This document shows, piece after piece, positions 42,262 to 42,859 of a stretch of 42,859 nucleotides of DNA (positions within the stretch are counted from its first letter, which is position 1; each line of letters begins with the position of its first letter). The notes beneath the pieces are model-generated. The model had not been told where the DNA came from and did not search any database. It was given only the letters and a program-made list of their open reading frames with translations. The stretch spans positions 1-42,859 of the forward strand of contig NZ_MAUD01000201.1 of NCBI RefSeq assembly GCF_001700515.1, read 5' to 3'. Both the position numbers and the translations under genes were made by a program. The stretch comes from Streptomyces lushanensis (GTDB taxonomy: Bacteria > Actinomycetota > Actinomycetes > Streptomycetales > Streptomycetaceae).

Positions 42262-42859
42262 GTGAACACCGTCCTCGCGGCGAGCACCGGTCCGGACATG
42301 TCACCGGCGCAGAAGCTGCTCGTCGTGGCCCTGTGCGCGCTGACCGCCTTCGTCTCGCATCTGGCCCTGGCCGTGTTCAACGACGGCGTACGGCCCTTCA
42401 TGCTCGACTTCGTCCAGGGACGCGCCAAGCGCTCCGGCACCACGGCGGTGTCCTTCGGGCTCTCGGTCGGCTTCGTCTTCGGGCTCGGCGCCCCGATGGC
42501 CCTCTCCAGCGGTGTGCTCAACCCGTGGCTGCTCTTCCTGCCCACCGACATCCTCGGCATCCTCGCGCCCAGGAAGTGGCTCGCGCCGCTGCTCGGCGGC
42601 GCCTGGGGCGCGGTGGTCGTCCTCGGCCTCAGCGGCGCCAATGACCTGGCGCACGATCTGCCCGTCGACTTCCTGAGCGCGATGCGGCAGATGTCGACAC
42701 CGATCCTCTTCCTCTTCACGCTCTTTCCGGTACTCGCGATCACCAGGCAGTTCGGCCGGCCGCGCGGCGCCCTGGCCGCCGTGCTGGAACTCGCGCTCGT
42801 CATCCTGACCATGAAGCTCTTGCCCGGTGTCTTCGCCGGTTCGGCGGCCATGGCCGCCG
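42262..42859 (+). CDS. yhfT: YhfT family membrane protein, 3' end outside the window
   Basis: The visible 199 residues start at GTG 42262, with GGAGGAG at seven bases. They match E. coli YhfT (about 430 residues): AVFNDGVRPFMLDFVQGRAK, SFGLSVGFVFGLGAPMALSS, LNPWLLFLPTDILGILAP and ITRQFGRPRGALAAVLEL. At least five hydrophobic segments are seen. It is predicted to be a transporter or membrane partner of the yhf pathway; the substrate is unknown. The gene is open at the right edge, where php (phosphotriesterase-like), yhfX and yhfW relatives may follow. Confidence 0.88.
   Translation, partial: MNTVLAASTGPDMSPAQKLLVVALCALTAFVSHLALAVFNDGVRPFMLDFVQGRAKRSGTTAVSFGLSVGFVFGLGAPMALSSGVLNPWLLFLPTDILGILAPRKWLAPLLGGAWGAVVVLGLSGANDLAHDLPVDFLSAMRQMSTPILFLFTLFPVLAITRQFGRPRGALAAVLELALVILTMKLLPGVFAGSAAMAA

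Noticed and set aside
1..42859. tRNA, rRNA, CRISPR array, transposase, integrase or phage genes
   Set aside because: None was recognised on either strand by reading; short palindromes and repeats found are terminators, operators or minisatellites.

Overview
The window is a high-GC actinobacterial chromosome segment. Gene content, gene order, frequent GTG starts, the whiG sigma factor and four adjacent signal peptidases mark it as Streptomyces. From memory it follows the conserved S. coelicolor block around SCO5671 to SCO5591, read right to left. Almost all of it is ordinary core chromosome. No rRNA, tRNA, CRISPR array, insertion sequence or prophage was seen.

Left part (1-11.9 kb): polyamine catabolism and transport. 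A minus-strand operon holds an aminobutyraldehyde dehydrogenase, a Tat-exported spermidine/putrescine-binding lipoprotein and a PotA-type ATPase that runs off the left edge. A second aldehyde dehydrogenase is divergent from an Lrp/AsnC regulator and a class III aminotransferase. Both dehydrogenase promoters carry the same CAACAA/TTGTTG sequence at the presumed -35 box, so they look co-regulated. In between lie a NADAR-domain protein, a DUF4190 membrane protein, a COG1816 deaminase (probably 6-aminodeoxyfutalosine deaminase of menaquinone synthesis), a glycerophosphodiesterase and a frameshifted gene of unknown function.

Middle (12-20 kb): an ABC ATPase/permease pair whose ATPase keeps Walker A and B but has lost its other motifs; a GT39-like membrane glycosyltransferase with a tandem-repeat insert; and a thiamine uptake operon (binding protein, fused permease, ATPase) behind a clear TPP riboswitch that appears to act on a Shine-Dalgarno-masking hairpin.

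Core block (20-40.2 kb): rpsB-tsf-pyrH-frr-cdsA-rlmN on the minus strand, then an M23 peptidase gene that has lost its stop codon against a convergent TetR gene, whiG, yraN-comM-dprA, a DUF2469 gene, a Nudix gene, four type I signal peptidases (sipW/X/Y/Z), and rpsP-khpA-rimM-trmD-rplS. Many pairs overlap by 1-11 bases, consistent with translational coupling. Strong GC-rich hairpins separate the units. A SprT-like zinc protein lies beyond rpsP.

Right end (40.2-42.9 kb): accessory DNA. A stretch of about 670 bp with no intact gene precedes a yhf-type operon like E. coli yhfZYXW-php-yhfUTS: a decayed yhfZ regulator pseudogene, a PRD-domain gene (yhfY-like), a DUF2620 gene (yhfU) and the start of a yhfT membrane protein gene that runs off the right edge. 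The pathway is uncharacterised, and this is the most interesting system in the window.
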